A stretch of 64,000 nucleotides of DNA from Gammaproteobacteria bacterium (GTDB lineage: Bacteria; Pseudomonadota; Gammaproteobacteria; Arenicellales; JAJDZL01), in the NCBI GenBank assembly GCA_022823625.1, contig JAJEHQ010000003.1, positions 46,823-110,822 on the forward strand, written 5' to 3'. The translations under genes were made by a program, and so were the position numbers. The notes under the pieces are model-generated. The model did no database searches, was not told the origin of the DNA, and saw only the letters and a list, made by a program, of their open reading frames with translations. Numbering within the stretch: the first letter of the stretch is position 1; each line of letters begins with the position of its first letter. Shown piece by piece: positions 1-8,875 of this stretch.

Positions 1-1955
1 TTTCCGGACCCCGAGACGCCGGTAACACAACAGAAAAGCCCGAGAGGAAGATCAACGTTCAACCGCTTCAGATTGTTGCCCCGAGCACCTTCTATTCGAA
101 GTACTCGATTTGAGTCGAATGGAGTTCTCAACAGTGGAATTGAAATCTGATTTTTGCCGCTAAGGTACGCACCTGTCAACGAACCTGGAGCATTTACAAT
201 TTCATGTGGCGTACCTGTAGCCATCACGTGGCCACCCTGTGCACCCGCTCTTGGACCAAGGTCCACAATGTAATCAGCGCTGCGAATAGTATTTTCGTCG
301 TGTTCGACAACGACCAGAGTATTACCCAAATCACGTAATCTGTGAAGGGTATCCAAAAGTCGCTGATTATCCCGGTTATGTAGCCCAATTGATGGTTCAT
401 CAAGTACATAAGTTACCCCAACCAGTCCTGATCCGACTTGCGATGCAAGACGAATACGTTGCAGTTCACCGCCTGAAAGTGAATTGGTTGCGCGGTCAAG
501 TGTTACATAGGTAAGCCCAACGCTGGATAGAAACTGTAGTCTGGTCTTAATATCTCTAATGATTCGCTCTGCAACTGTCTTTTTATGATCGTCATACCGA
601 ATCGTTTGAAACCAGCTTAGTGCTTTGCTCACATTCATGCTCGTGATGAAGTGAATGGGCTTGTCATCGACGAACACATTCCTTGCACCAATTGACAAAC
701 GGCTGCCGCCACATTCTGAACAAGGTTTAGTTTCGAGATACTTGGACAATTCTTCGCGTACGGCATCCGAACTGGATTCCCGCAGTCGTCGTTCAAAATT
801 CGGAATGACACCTTCAAAAGGACGCACACTTCGGTAGGTTTTGCCGTTTTCGCTAAGGTATCGCATCGAAATTTTCTGATTCCCAGTCCCGAATAGTACG
901 ATTTTCTGTATTTCTTTTGGCAGTGACTCAAATGCTTGATCTAGATCGAATTTATAGTGTTTGGCTACCGATTCCAACATGCTGTAGTAATAACGATGAC
1001 GCACATTCCACTCCGCTAGCGCACCCATGGAAATGCTCAAATTAGGATCCAGAACAATACGTTCCGAATCAAAACGGGATGTGTAGCCAAGTCCACTGCA
1101 GCTAGAACACGCTCCTCGAGGATTATTGAATGAAAAGATTCGAGGTTCTAATTCGTCAAGCACGTAGCCACAATATGGACACCCAAACCGGGTGCTGAAT
1201 ACCTCTCCTTTGTGCTCTATTGAACCTTCGTTATCAACCTTGCAGCAGATTAGCAATCCATCAGACAGTTGTGTAGCATTTTCCACGGAATCAGCCAACC
1301 GTTGACGGGTTTGCGGCTTGACAACTATTCGATCAACAATGACATCAACTGAATGTGTGGTGTTCTTGTCCAGTTTCGGAACATTCTCAATTTCATAGGT
1401 CTCTCCATCAACTCTTACTCGGACGTAGCCAATTTTTCTAAGATCAGAAATAGTTTGATCGTGTGTGCCTTTTTTGCTGCGGATTAGTGGAGAGATGAGT
1501 GCGACTCGCGTACCTTCCGGTAAACTCAAAATTTGGTCGACAATTTCAGAAATTGGTTTTGCAGCGAGTACGGAATTATGAGTAGGACAGCGCGGTTCAC
1601 CCACTCTGGCGTAAAGCAGTCTTAGGTAGTCATAGATTTCTGTTACAGTCCCGACAGTTGAGCGTGGGCTGAATCGAGTGGCTTGCTGGTGAATACTGAT
1701 TGCAGGTGAAAGCCCCTCAATAGAGTCAACATCAGGCTTGTCCATCAATGACAGAAACTGTCGAGCGTAGGAGGACAGGGATTCGACATAGCGGCGCTGT
1801 CCTTCAGCATAAATTGTGTCGTATGCGAGTGACGATTTACCCGAACCAGAAAGACCAGTAACGACATTCAGGCAATTGCGCGGCAACTCAACGAAGATGT
1901 TTTTAAGGTTGTGCGTTCGAGCGCCTCTGACAATTATTTTGTCGTTATTCTTCAT
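1..1955 (-). CDS. uvrA: UvrABC system protein A, N-terminal two thirds (cut by window edge)
   Basis: DNA-damage recognition ATPase of nucleotide excision repair, cytoplasmic, working with UvrB. Translating the minus strand from the ATG at 1955 gives a frame that I checked at several points (near 1840, 1199, 750 and 290) down to the window edge, about 651 residues of the roughly 940 usual. Visible: first Walker A GLSGSGKS at residues 34-41; the [19 protein letters not shown] block after it; a zinc module with Cys259, Cys262, Cys283 and Cys286; the [10 protein letters not shown] motif; and the second ABC module beginning with a Walker A that is cut at the edge. The gene is divergent from the MFS-ssb pair, an arrangement also known in Pseudomonas. 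No LexA-type box is evident in the 189-nt divergent gap. Confidence 0.96.
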   Translation of the reverse strand, partial: MKNNDKIIVRGARTHNLKNIFVELPRNCLNVVTGLSGSGKSSLAYDTIYAEGQRRYVESLSSYARQFLSLMDKPDVDSIEGLSPAISIHQQATRFSPRSTVGTVTEIYDYLRLLYARVGEPRCPTHNSVLAAKPISEIVDQILSLPEGTRVALISPLIRSKKGTHDQTISDLRKIGYVRVRVDGETYEIENVPKLDKNTTHSVDVIVDRIVVKPQTRQRLADSVENATQLSDGLLICCKVDNEGSIEHKGEVFSTRFGCPYCGYVLDELEPRIFSFNNPRGACSSCSGLGYTSRFDSERIVLDPNLSISMGALAEWNVRHRYYYSMLESVAKHYKFDLDQAFESLPKEIQKIVLFGTGNQKISMRYLSENGKTYRSVRPFEGVIPNFERRLRESSSDAVREELSKYLETKPCSECGGSRLSIGARNVFVDDKPIHFITSMNVSKALSWFQTIRYDDHKKTVAERIIRDIKTRLQFLSSVGLTYVTLDRATNSLSGGELQRIRLASQVGSGLVGVTYVLDEPSIGLHNRDNQRLLDTLHRLRDLGNTLVVVEHDENTIRSADYIVDLGPRAGAQGGHVMATGTPHEIVNAPGSLTGAYLSGKNQISIPLLRTPFDSNRVLRIEGARGNNLKRLNVDLPLGLFCCVTGVSGSG

Positions 1956-2144
1956 ACTAAATTCAGTATTCGCAAAATCTTAATATGTTACTCTTCCTCA
2001 ATCAGATTAGCAAACAGATTAAAATGCCACTTCCTGTTTGATCCCGGTGAAACAATGTCCTGCATGAAGATAGGCAGACCCGGGATTTTTATTGTTGCAT
2101 TATTTCCTGCGTACTGTTATCTTCCGTCTCCAATTTGATTTCGA

Positions 2145-3338
2145 TTGATTTCTGTGTCTGAAAATCGTTTGACAAAATTCGAAAGAAATACAATCGCAAC
2201 GCTTTCAAGCGTTCTGGCCATGCGCTTGATTGGGCTGTTTATGATCTTGCCCGTCCTTGCCCTATACACCAATGAATTTACGCACGGAACGCCTTACCTG
2301 ATTGGAATTGCGCTTGGAATATACGGCTTGACCCAGGCGATTTTTCAAGTGCCATTTGGTACCGCTTCAGATCGGTGGGGAAGGCGGCCACTGATTGTTT
2401 TGGGTTTGATCATATTCGCCATCGGCAGTATTGTGGCAGCACTGTCTACTTCAATTTTTGGAATCATTCTGGGTCGTGCACTACAAGGTGCAGGAACTAT
2501 CTCAGCAGTTGTTCTGGCGATGGTCGGAGATGTAGTTCGGGAGCCCCAAAGGCCAAAGTCTATGGCGTTTGTGGGGGTGTCCATTGGAACAGCGTTTACG
2601 TTGTCTCTGATGCTTGGTCCTTTACTTGACTCATGGGTCGGAATACAGGGATTATTCTGGATCGCTGCTGCATTGGCAGCAGTCGGTGTGTTAATGGTGT
2701 TGACCCTGTTACCGAGCAAAGATAAGGCAGATTCAATTCAGACGGAACAGCATACAGAAACAAAGACAGGGCTGTTTGACCGAGAATTAGTTACACTCTA
2801 TGTAGGGACGATGGCCATTCACGTGGTAATGACAGCGCTGTTTCTGGCATTCCCAATAAAGTTCATTGAGGTCTCCGGTTTCGCACGCGATGAAATCTGG
2901 AAAGTATTTGTGCCAGTTTTGGTAGCCTCTGTGCTTGTAATGGTTCCCTTGATTCGTTACAGTTCAAAAAAGAAACAATCAGGTCAGGTGATAATGCTAG
3001 GTGGACTGATCTTGCTAGTTGCACAAGGTGTCCTGCATTTGGGTTCGCTTGACGGAACTGTGGTGATGCTGGTTATGGGACTGTGGCTGTTTTTTGTCGG
3101 TTTTAATACATTGGAGGCGCTACTTCCATCGACTACGGTAACAAAAGCACCGGAAAAAATGCGCGGTACGGTTATGGGTGTTTTTAATGCCTGTACGTTT
3201 ATTGGCACTTTTCTAGGTGGTGTTTTTGGTGGCCTTGTTTACACAAGACATGAATCTGCAGGTGTATTTCTGTTTGCAGCATTGGTTATACTGATATGGC
3301 TTGCCTTCAAGCTAATTATCAGCCGAAAGTTGGCTTGA
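2145..3338 (+). CDS. MFS transporter, YajR-like drug/proton antiporter family
   Basis: Inner-membrane major facilitator with about 12 hydrophobic segments in 397 residues. The N-terminal half carries the family signature: a LAMRLIGLFMILPVLALY first helix, then motif A as SDRWGRRPLIVLG in the loop after helix 2, and a GRALQGAGTIS motif-C-like helix. This resembles E. coli YajR, but the protein ends right after the last helix and lacks YajR's C-terminal cytoplasmic YAM domain. The substrate cannot be read from sequence. The start is TTG at 2145; a GTG at 2154 would drop only three residues, and neither has a clear Shine-Dalgarno. It lies 59 nt upstream of ssb on the same strand and is divergent from uvrA, the Pseudomonas-like order uvrA | MFS-ssb. 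Confidence 0.85.
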   Translation: MISVSENRLTKFERNTIATLSSVLAMRLIGLFMILPVLALYTNEFTHGTPYLIGIALGIYGLTQAIFQVPFGTASDRWGRRPLIVLGLIIFAIGSIVAALSTSIFGIILGRALQGAGTISAVVLAMVGDVVREPQRPKSMAFVGVSIGTAFTLSLMLGPLLDSWVGIQGLFWIAAALAAVGVLMVLTLLPSKDKADSIQTEQHTETKTGLFDRELVTLYVGTMAIHVVMTALFLAFPIKFIEVSGFARDEIWKVFVPVLVASVLVMVPLIRYSSKKKQSGQVIMLGGLILLVAQGVLHLGSLDGTVVMLVMGLWLFFVGFNTLEALLPSTTVTKAPEKMRGTVMGVFNACTFIGTFLGGVFGGLVYTRHESAGVFLFAALVILIWLAFKLIISRKLA

Positions 3339-3397
3339 ATTTTGGCATCCAATAACAAAAAACATAAATCATTTGAAACTGAGGTTTAAGAGAAAAT

Positions 3398-3859
3398 ATG
3401 GCTGGCCCTGGATTAAATAAAGTCACCCTGATAGGGAACTTGGGGGCAGATCCTGAACGACGTATGACCCAAAACGGTCGAGTTATCGCAAACTTAAGAA
3501 TTGCGACCACTGAATCCTGGATGGACAGAGAAACTCGGGAACGCAGAAACCGTACGGAATGGCACCGTGTTGTATTTTTCGGACCTGTCGCAGAAACAAT
3601 TCTGAAGTACACACGAAAAGGAAGCAAACTCTATGTGGAAGGCCAATTGCAAACGCGAAAATGGCAGGATCAGAGTGGTCAGGATCGATATACAACCGAA
3701 ATTATTGGTCGGGAATTTGTATTTCTTGACCGGGTGGAAGACGGCGCTCCACGCACCGAGTCTGACCCATTTTCGTCGAGTGAATCAAGTGGGTCTGGAA
3801 CCGGATCTGGGACGAAAGAACCAATGGATGATGACTTCGATTCCGATATTCCCTGGTGA
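3398..3859 (+). CDS. ssb: Single-stranded DNA-binding protein
   Basis: Binds single-stranded DNA during replication, recombination and repair and recruits partners through its C-terminal tip. The 153 residues show the N-terminal OB fold ([20 protein letters not shown], with WHRVVFFG and [24 protein letters not shown]), a Ser/Gly-rich linker from about residue 117, and an acidic tip [10 protein letters not shown]. The tip normally ends in Pro-Phe; here the last codon is TGG, so it ends in Pro-Trp (see findings). The start ATG follows a purine-rich AAGAGA. RecO, a known SSB-tip partner, is encoded at 60559-61269. Confidence 0.95.
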   Translation: MAGPGLNKVTLIGNLGADPERRMTQNGRVIANLRIATTESWMDRETRERRNRTEWHRVVFFGPVAETILKYTRKGSKLYVEGQLQTRKWQDQSGQDRYTTEIIGREFVFLDRVEDGAPRTESDPFSSSESSGSGTGSGTKEPMDDDFDSDIPW

Positions 3860-3880
3860 TTTGGAAGATCGTTTCTGCCT

Positions 3881-3897
3881 AGATACAAGTCGTATCT
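3881..3897. terminator. Small hairpin between convergent ssb and TerB genes
   Basis: AGATAC and GTATCT arms around a 5-nt loop, between the ssb stop and the stop of the convergent TerB-family gene. It is a weak stem without a clean T-tract, so it is only a tentative bidirectional terminator. Confidence 0.2.
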
Positions 3898-4364
3898 TAT
3901 TCTGACTCCAAAGAGTCGCGAGCTCTTAGTTTGGCGGCGATGTATTCAGACTGGGGAATGTGCAATAGCCCCTTGATCTTGCGCATCAGGTGGTGTTCAT
4001 TTGGGTTGATGTGCTGATCAGTCAGAACAACTTTCCACATTGCCTCAATTAAGTTAACCTTCGCCTTGAAATCCCAATTATTGTTGATGATTGAAGTCAA
4101 TTCATGCAGGCAGGTGGCCTGGTCTAATTCCTGTTGAGCTGATTCCAGCGTTTGTTTGATATGAGATGCATCAATATTCAGTACATTGACCAGCGTCTGT
4201 TCAATTTGAGCCAGTTCAGATTCATCGAAATGATCATCTGCACGGGCAGTTTCGATAAGCAGTGCAGTCGCAGCCGATGATGGACTCCAAGTCCGGTCGC
4301 GTTTCATATCTGAGTCTTCAACCAGAAGCATCGACGATAAGTTTTGTCTAAGTTTCGACAGCAC
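3897..4364 (-). CDS. TerB-family (tellurite resistance B-like) protein
   Basis: A 155-residue, all-helical acidic protein with the TerB-like pattern: an N-terminal helix ending in ALLIETARADDHFDESELAQIE, with the acidic pair of a presumed metal site, and a second repeat around LTDQHINPNEHHLMRKIKGLLHI. Proteins of this family are widespread in proteobacteria; the founding member belongs to tellurite-resistance operons, but single TerB-domain genes like this one have no settled function. The start is GTG at 4364. It is transcribed convergently to ssb and divergently from the oxidoreductase gene, and no other ter gene is nearby, so tellurite resistance should not be inferred. Confidence 0.75.
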   Translation of the reverse strand: MLSKLRQNLSSMLLVEDSDMKRDRTWSPSSAATALLIETARADDHFDESELAQIEQTLVNVLNIDASHIKQTLESAQQELDQATCLHELTSIINNNWDFKAKVNLIEAMWKVVLTDQHINPNEHHLMRKIKGLLHIPQSEYIAAKLRARDSLESE

Positions 4365-4472
4365 GGCAAATCAATAAGCAGGCTATTTCAAATAAAATAC
4401 ATAACCAATTTTACCTGACCAGCAGCATCGTTGAAATGAACACTAGCAAACGGCAACAGCAGTAGGATTCAA

Positions 4473-5414
4473 GTGGCACCAAAACTAAGAGTTGGTATCG
4501 CTGGAGTCGGTTTCATTGGTAAATTGCACGCCGAACATTTTGCAGCGAATGAACATGTGGAATTGGTTGGGATTGCCGATGTTGACTTGGAACGGAGTCG
4601 ATTTATTGCTGATTTGCTAGGATGTTATAGCTACACTGAACCCGCAGAACTTCTTGGCAAGATTGATGCTGTGAGTATCGCTGTCCCTACGGTTATGCAT
4701 CGTGAAGTCGCAGAAATATTTCTTAGGGAAGGGGTGCACATGCTGATGGAAAAGCCGCTTGCAGCGTCTGTTGCTGATGCCGAAGCGCTTGTTGAATTGG
4801 CACACCAGAATTCCGCCAAATTGTTGGTTGGGCATCAGGAGCGATTTAATTCAGCGATTATGGAAATCGCACACCGAATTGATCGGCCGGCATTTATCGA
4901 AGCCAACCGACACGGAAAATTCGCAGGACGAGGTGGCGATGTCGATGTCATTACAGATTTGATGATTCACGACATCGATCTGGTTTTGGCGATGATCAAT
5001 GCACCCGTCAAGTCTGTTTCCGCACTCGGATCATCAGTCATTACATCGCATGTAGACATCGCAAATGCCCGAATTGAGTTTGAGAATGATGTCGTCGCGA
5101 ATGTAACGGCCTCAAGAGTCGCAAATGACAGGCTGCGAAACTTCAAGATCTATATGAGACAGCAGTTGCTGGAATTGGATTTGCTTGACCAGTCGATTTT
5201 ACTGACCAATCGATCCTATGATCAGAAGGATCGATATTCACACAATACATCAACACAGCAGATTGATACCATCCCTACCTTAACACTCAAAAACGAGATT
5301 GATCATTTCGTGGAAATCCTACGAAATGGTGGTGAGCCCTTTGTGTCGGGTGAAGACGCAGTATTGGCACTACGTGTAGCACAAATGGTTCGCGAGCAAA
5401 TTGGCCAGCATTAA
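4473..5414 (+). CDS. Gfo/Idh/MocA-family NAD(P)-dependent oxidoreductase, GnnA-like
   Basis: The 313 residues have an N-terminal Rossmann fold (RVGIAGVGFIGKLHAEHF, residues 5-22), the family EKP motif in LMEKPLA near residue 92, and a substrate domain with DLMIHDIDLVLAMI. The combination QERFNSAI..., the RHGKFAGR segment and DLMIHDIDL matches my recollection of oxidoreductases found near lpxA/lpxB in other bacteria, typified by GnnA, which oxidises the 3-OH of UDP-GlcNAc. It overlaps the downstream aminotransferase by one base (TAATG), so the pair is surely co-translated. An alternative is a role in an O-antigen amino sugar. The start GTG at 4473 follows a TAGGA purine run. The family call is firm; the substrate is inference. 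Confidence 0.8.
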   Translation: MAPKLRVGIAGVGFIGKLHAEHFAANEHVELVGIADVDLERSRFIADLLGCYSYTEPAELLGKIDAVSIAVPTVMHREVAEIFLREGVHMLMEKPLAASVADAEALVELAHQNSAKLLVGHQERFNSAIMEIAHRIDRPAFIEANRHGKFAGRGGDVDVITDLMIHDIDLVLAMINAPVKSVSALGSSVITSHVDIANARIEFENDVVANVTASRVANDRLRNFKIYMRQQLLELDLLDQSILLTNRSYDQKDRYSHNTSTQQIDTIPTLTLKNEIDHFVEILRNGGEPFVSGEDAVLALRVAQMVREQIGQH

Positions 5415-6526
5415 TGCCCAATTCAACAAATATTCCCTACTTTGATCTGACTCACCAGTTTGCGAACTATCGGACCGCTTGGTTGGAAGAAATTGAGCGT
5501 CTCGGACAAACCGGCAACTTCATTCTCGGATCAGCAGTCAATAAGCTTGAATCTGAACTTGCAGAGTATCTGGGTGTAAATCATGTTGTAACTGTCGCAA
5601 ATGGCACGGATGCCATCGTCATTGCCTTGCGAGCGTTTGGAGTCGGTTCCGGCGATACTGTAATTGTGCCGAACTTTACATTTTATGCATCAGTCGAAGC
5701 CATATCTCTGGTTGGAGCCAAACCTCGACTTGTTGACATCTGTCAGGATGACTTTAATATTGATCCGAAAAAAATTCGCGAAGCAGTTGATGATCGCGTG
5801 AAGGCCATCCTGCCTGTCCATCTATTCGGCCTTCCAGCGAACATGAAGGAAATCAATTCCATTGGTGAGGAGTACGGTATTCCTGTAATTGAAGATGTTG
5901 CCCAGGCCTTTGGTAGTGTCTATCGTGATGCGTTTGGTGGAAATATAGGGGACTTCGGATGTTTCAGCTTTTACCCGACAAAGGTGTTGGGTGCCTATGG
6001 CGATGGCGGGATGATCACCACAAACTGTGAGGAGTATGCTGAGAAGGTGAGACTGTTAAGGAACCACGGAATCACTGAACCGAACCAGCACGAATTAATC
6101 GGCTGTACAAGTCGGTTAGATGCGGTTCAGGCAGTGCTATTGAGTCTCAAACTCAAGTCAGTTTCTCAGGTGATCAAGCGAAGACGCGAACTGGCAGATC
6201 GATACCGCCAATTATTGCAAGATTATCCCGTTGAAATACCGAAAGATTTACCTGACAGAAAGCACGTCTTCAACATCTTTACCATCAGATCACCTGAACG
6301 AAACAAGATTGCTGATTCGCTGCAGTCACACAAAATCGGTTACCAGATTTACTATCCAATGCCCATCCACAATCAAATTCCATATCAGGGACTAGGATAT
6401 TCGGACGAAGAGTTTCCAAAAACGATGCAAGCCTGCAGGGACGTGCTTTCTTTACCACTTTACCCTGAAATGCCAGACCAGCATGTTGATCGAATTTGCG
6501 AAGTTGTTTGCGCAACGCTCGATTAA
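5414..6526 (+). CDS. DegT/DnrJ/EryC1-family PLP aminotransferase, GnnB-like
   Basis: Sugar-nucleotide aminotransferase of 370 residues. Visible family signatures are YFDLTHQFANYR at the N-terminus, the cofactor region VANGTDAIVIALRA, the D-x-A-Q pair in IEDVAQAFGS, and the PLP lysine in FSFYPTKVLGAYGDGG, followed by KVRLLRNHG. Together with the overlapping oxidoreductase it could convert UDP-GlcNAc to its 3-amino form, as known for GnnA/GnnB of Acidithiobacillus; LpxA then makes amide-linked lipid A. A role in an unrelated surface amino sugar remains possible, because a pseudaminic acid synthase lies 1 kb downstream. No epimerase or glycosyltransferase accompanies the pair. Confidence 0.8.
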   Translation: MPNSTNIPYFDLTHQFANYRTAWLEEIERLGQTGNFILGSAVNKLESELAEYLGVNHVVTVANGTDAIVIALRAFGVGSGDTVIVPNFTFYASVEAISLVGAKPRLVDICQDDFNIDPKKIREAVDDRVKAILPVHLFGLPANMKEINSIGEEYGIPVIEDVAQAFGSVYRDAFGGNIGDFGCFSFYPTKVLGAYGDGGMITTNCEEYAEKVRLLRNHGITEPNQHELIGCTSRLDAVQAVLLSLKLKSVSQVIKRRRELADRYRQLLQDYPVEIPKDLPDRKHVFNIFTIRSPERNKIADSLQSHKIGYQIYYPMPIHNQIPYQGLGYSDEEFPKTMQACRDVLSLPLYPEMPDQHVDRICEVVCATLD

Positions 6527-7007
6527 AGTTGCCATTCTGACTACGGCTTTGCTGATGACTCAAGCCGGCATTAGTAATGCTGGAGAATGCAAGTTATCAA
6601 CGCGACACTGGGCGAGTATGCACCATGCACTCATTTCACTCCACCACATAAATGGCGAGGAAACTGATCTTCGCGTGAAAATTGCGGATGAGCCGGGGGA
6701 GAGAGCTGCGGGATATCAGCACATCTGTCCCCAGATCATTGACCAAAGCGCAATTCTCTTTGTTTATCCTTCACCCCAAAATCGCAGTTTTCACATGAAT
6801 AATGTCCATGCTGAACTCGACATTGGATTCTTTGATTCGGACGGGCTGCTTTTCCTGGTGATGCGAATGAAACCACCGTTGAAGGAAGGTTCAAGCTCGA
6901 ATATCTATTCCCCTGGGCGAGATATCAAATACGCACTGGAAACGAAGGCTGGATACTTTGCCGAACACCGATTGCAACCTGGCGAAGTCACTCTCGAAAT
7001 TCGTTGA
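6483..7007 (+). CDS. Secreted DUF192-domain protein
   Basis: A 174-residue protein with an N-terminal export signal (hydrophobic run VAILTTALLMTQAG, then ISNAG before a likely cleavage site) and a DUF192 domain: the VKIADEPGERAAGYQ start, a LFVYPSPQNRSFHMNNVHAELDIGFFD core and a GYFAEHRLQPGEVTLE end. DUF192 proteins are small periplasmic or secreted beta proteins of unknown function. The ATG at 6483 lies 44 nt inside gnnB-like; a TTG at 6504 would give a more ordinary signal peptide, so the start is uncertain. It is the last gene of this three-gene plus-strand run and is convergent with the HAD gene. Confidence 0.75.
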   Translation: MLIEFAKLFAQRSIKVAILTTALLMTQAGISNAGECKLSTRHWASMHHALISLHHINGEETDLRVKIADEPGERAAGYQHICPQIIDQSAILFVYPSPQNRSFHMNNVHAELDIGFFDSDGLLFLVMRMKPPLKEGSSSNIYSPGRDIKYALETKAGYFAEHRLQPGEVTLEIR

Positions 7008-7010
7008 AAT

Positions 7011-7517
7011 TCAAGATTGGAGGTCGGTGTTGATTCCGAGTTCCCTCAACTGTTGGAATGTATCTTCAAGGTTAATGTGAAGGATGGCGTTTCCGCCCGC
7101 TGCCTGCCACTCATTCGTATTTTTTATGTAGTCGTCGATCAAAATGTTTGGGATTTGATTCGAAACAGCGAAATTCTGTTTTTTAGTTCGACGATTGACA
7201 AGATGGATTCGCTCAGGATCCGTTAATCCAATGTTGTTGCGAAGCCACTTTCTTTTTCCCGGATCACTGTTTGGGTCAGAGTAGGGGAGCGAAGAAAGAA
7301 TATGACCACGATAGTGTTCGACGATTCGCCAGACTTCTTTACCACCTGCCATCCACTCGAGGTTCTCCCAAAAGTCAGCCTGTTCGCGACAAAGAGTCCA
7401 CATTTGGGAAACGGACAGTGTCTCAATTGGTTTATCGGTTAGCCTCTGAATGGCAGAAAAGAAGTTGCACAAAACACCGTCCATATCGCAATAGATGATG
7501 GGTTGAATAGCCATCAT
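7011..7517 (-). CDS. Small HAD-superfamily hydrolase, 5'(3')-deoxyribonucleotidase-like
   Basis: A 168-residue protein beginning with the HAD motif I DMDGVLCNF, whose first Asp is the expected nucleophile. The presumed motif III/IV acid is in ILIDDYIKN near residue 127. A helical cap with WENLEWMAGGKEVWRIVEHYRG follows motif I, like the NT5C type seen in phages and bacteria. It probably dephosphorylates a small phosphorylated substrate; which one cannot be read. Two consecutive ATG codons (7517 and 7514) could start it. It lies 42 nt downstream of the pseudaminic acid synthase on the same strand, so the two may share a transcript. Confidence 0.7.
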   Translation of the reverse strand: MMAIQPIIYCDMDGVLCNFFSAIQRLTDKPIETLSVSQMWTLCREQADFWENLEWMAGGKEVWRIVEHYRGHILSSLPYSDPNSDPGKRKWLRNNIGLTDPERIHLVNRRTKKQNFAVSNQIPNILIDDYIKNTNEWQAAGGNAILHINLEDTFQQLRELGINTDLQS

Positions 7518-7559
7518 TGAATAGTCAGGTTGACTTATTTTGCTCGAATTGAGGGAAAC

Positions 7560-8624
7560 CTATACGTCAAGTCCACCGTCAATCATCGATGGCTTAAGAG
7601 GTTCGCCAAACTGTAGATTGCGCGACGCTCGTCTCCCCAGAATCTGTTCAAAATACTTTGGCTTCATTCCGAGTCCCGGACGAATTGAACGAATATTTGA
7701 TTCTGTAAATTCTTCACCTTTTGAAATTGGAGATACGACATACAGAGAGCGACGCATCTTGAGTACTTTCTTTTCGGAAGAAGTCGGCTCGAAGCTAGGA
7801 TGACCGACTGCGACTTTTGCAATTCGTGCTGCCTGCACCAATTCCGCAAGTTCCGCAGGTTCCAACGAAAATGCACTATCAACGCCACCATCAGAGCGGG
7901 ACAGTGTAAAGTGCTTTTCGATCAGATTGGCACCAAGTGCGATTGCGATGGCCGGAACAGTTGTACCAGGAGTGTGATCAGACAATCCGGTCAACACGTC
8001 AAAGCGATCTGCAATCTCTGCCATTGTTGCGAGATTCGATTCTTTGGGATCAGTTGGATAGGCGGAAGTGCAGTGCAAAACAACAATATCCTCTGCTCCC
8101 GCACTGCGAGCTGCTTCAATTGCTTCCGAAATCTCTTCTAGATTTGCCATCCCGGTAGACATGATGATGGGTTTACCAGTACGGGCAACACATTTAATCA
8201 GGGGCAGGTCGATTAATTCTGGAGACGCAATTTTGTATGCTGGAGCACCAAGACTCTCAAGTAAATCTACCGCTGTAGGATCGAATGGAGACGAAAAGAT
8301 AGTCAATCCAATTTTTTTTGCATGATCAAAAATCGGACCATGCCAGTCCCAGGGGGTATAGGCTTCTTCATAAAGATCGTAAAGTTGACGCCCGTCCCAA
8401 AGTCCTCCTCTAACGATGAACTCGGGAGCAGAATGATTAATCGTAATTGTGTCAGCGCGGTAGGTTTGAATTTTTACGGCGTTTGCACCAGCTGCTTTCA
8501 CAGCATCAAGAATCCTGAAGGCTCGCTCAATATTGCCGTTGTGGTTGGCTGACATCTCTGCCACGATATAGGGCGGATGTTCGGGTCCAATCGAGCAATT
8601 GTCTATGCGAATTGATTTAGCCAT
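7560..8624 (-). CDS. pseI: Pseudaminic acid synthase (NeuB/PseI family)
   Basis: Condenses phosphoenolpyruvate with a 6-deoxy-diacetamido sugar to make a nonulosonic acid. The 354 residues contain the NeuB TIM barrel (IVAEMSANHNGNIERAF, VKIQTYRADTITI, IFSSPFDPTAVDLLE, YKIASPELIDLPLI, IMSTGMANLEEI, LHCTSAYPT, GLSDHTPGT, LIEKHFTLSRSDGGVDSAFSLEP) and a C-terminal antifreeze-like SAF domain from about residue 290. The GGLWDGRQLYDLYEEAYTPWDWH segment is typical of PseI rather than sialic acid NeuB. No pseB, C, F, G or H gene is nearby, so the rest of the pathway must be elsewhere or absent. The start is the ATG at 8624. Confidence 0.82.
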   Translation of the reverse strand: MAKSIRIDNCSIGPEHPPYIVAEMSANHNGNIERAFRILDAVKAAGANAVKIQTYRADTITINHSAPEFIVRGGLWDGRQLYDLYEEAYTPWDWHGPIFDHAKKIGLTIFSSPFDPTAVDLLESLGAPAYKIASPELIDLPLIKCVARTGKPIIMSTGMANLEEISEAIEAARSAGAEDIVVLHCTSAYPTDPKESNLATMAEIADRFDVLTGLSDHTPGTTVPAIAIALGANLIEKHFTLSRSDGGVDSAFSLEPAELAELVQAARIAKVAVGHPSFEPTSSEKKVLKMRRSLYVVSPISKGEEFTESNIRSIRPGLGMKPKYFEQILGRRASRNLQFGEPLKPSMIDGGLDV

Positions 8625-8875
8625 TTCTAAAGATTCCCAATTACAAATCGATGGTTACCGATTGATTCTTCAAACATTCAATAGGTTCAAATTTAACATG
8701 TCAACTCATAATCTAATGCTTCGCATAATTAAACTTTGATATCTCTTTGAATATGAAAGATCTTTATACAAAGTATTATCTGTCTTTCTTAGCCGAGAAA
8801 GTGCTGATTATACTGGTTCCCATACCTCTTGGCGTGTAGCTCAATCTGGTTGCAACTCATTGAACCTAGGAAAAT

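Noticed and set aside
1956..2144. LexA box in the uvrA/MFS divergent gap
   Set aside because: No CTGT-N8-ACAG match was visible on either strand.
3897..4364. Tellurite-resistance function for the TerB-domain gene
   Set aside because: No other ter genes nearby; the single domain is widespread in bacteria without tellurite resistance.
8753..8839. 28-codon ORF (MKDLYTKYYLSFLAEK...) between hipA and the pseudaminic acid synthase gene
   Set aside because: No ribosome-binding site, short, ends with no conserved motif, and lies in AT-rich intergenic DNA; I cannot distinguish it from chance.
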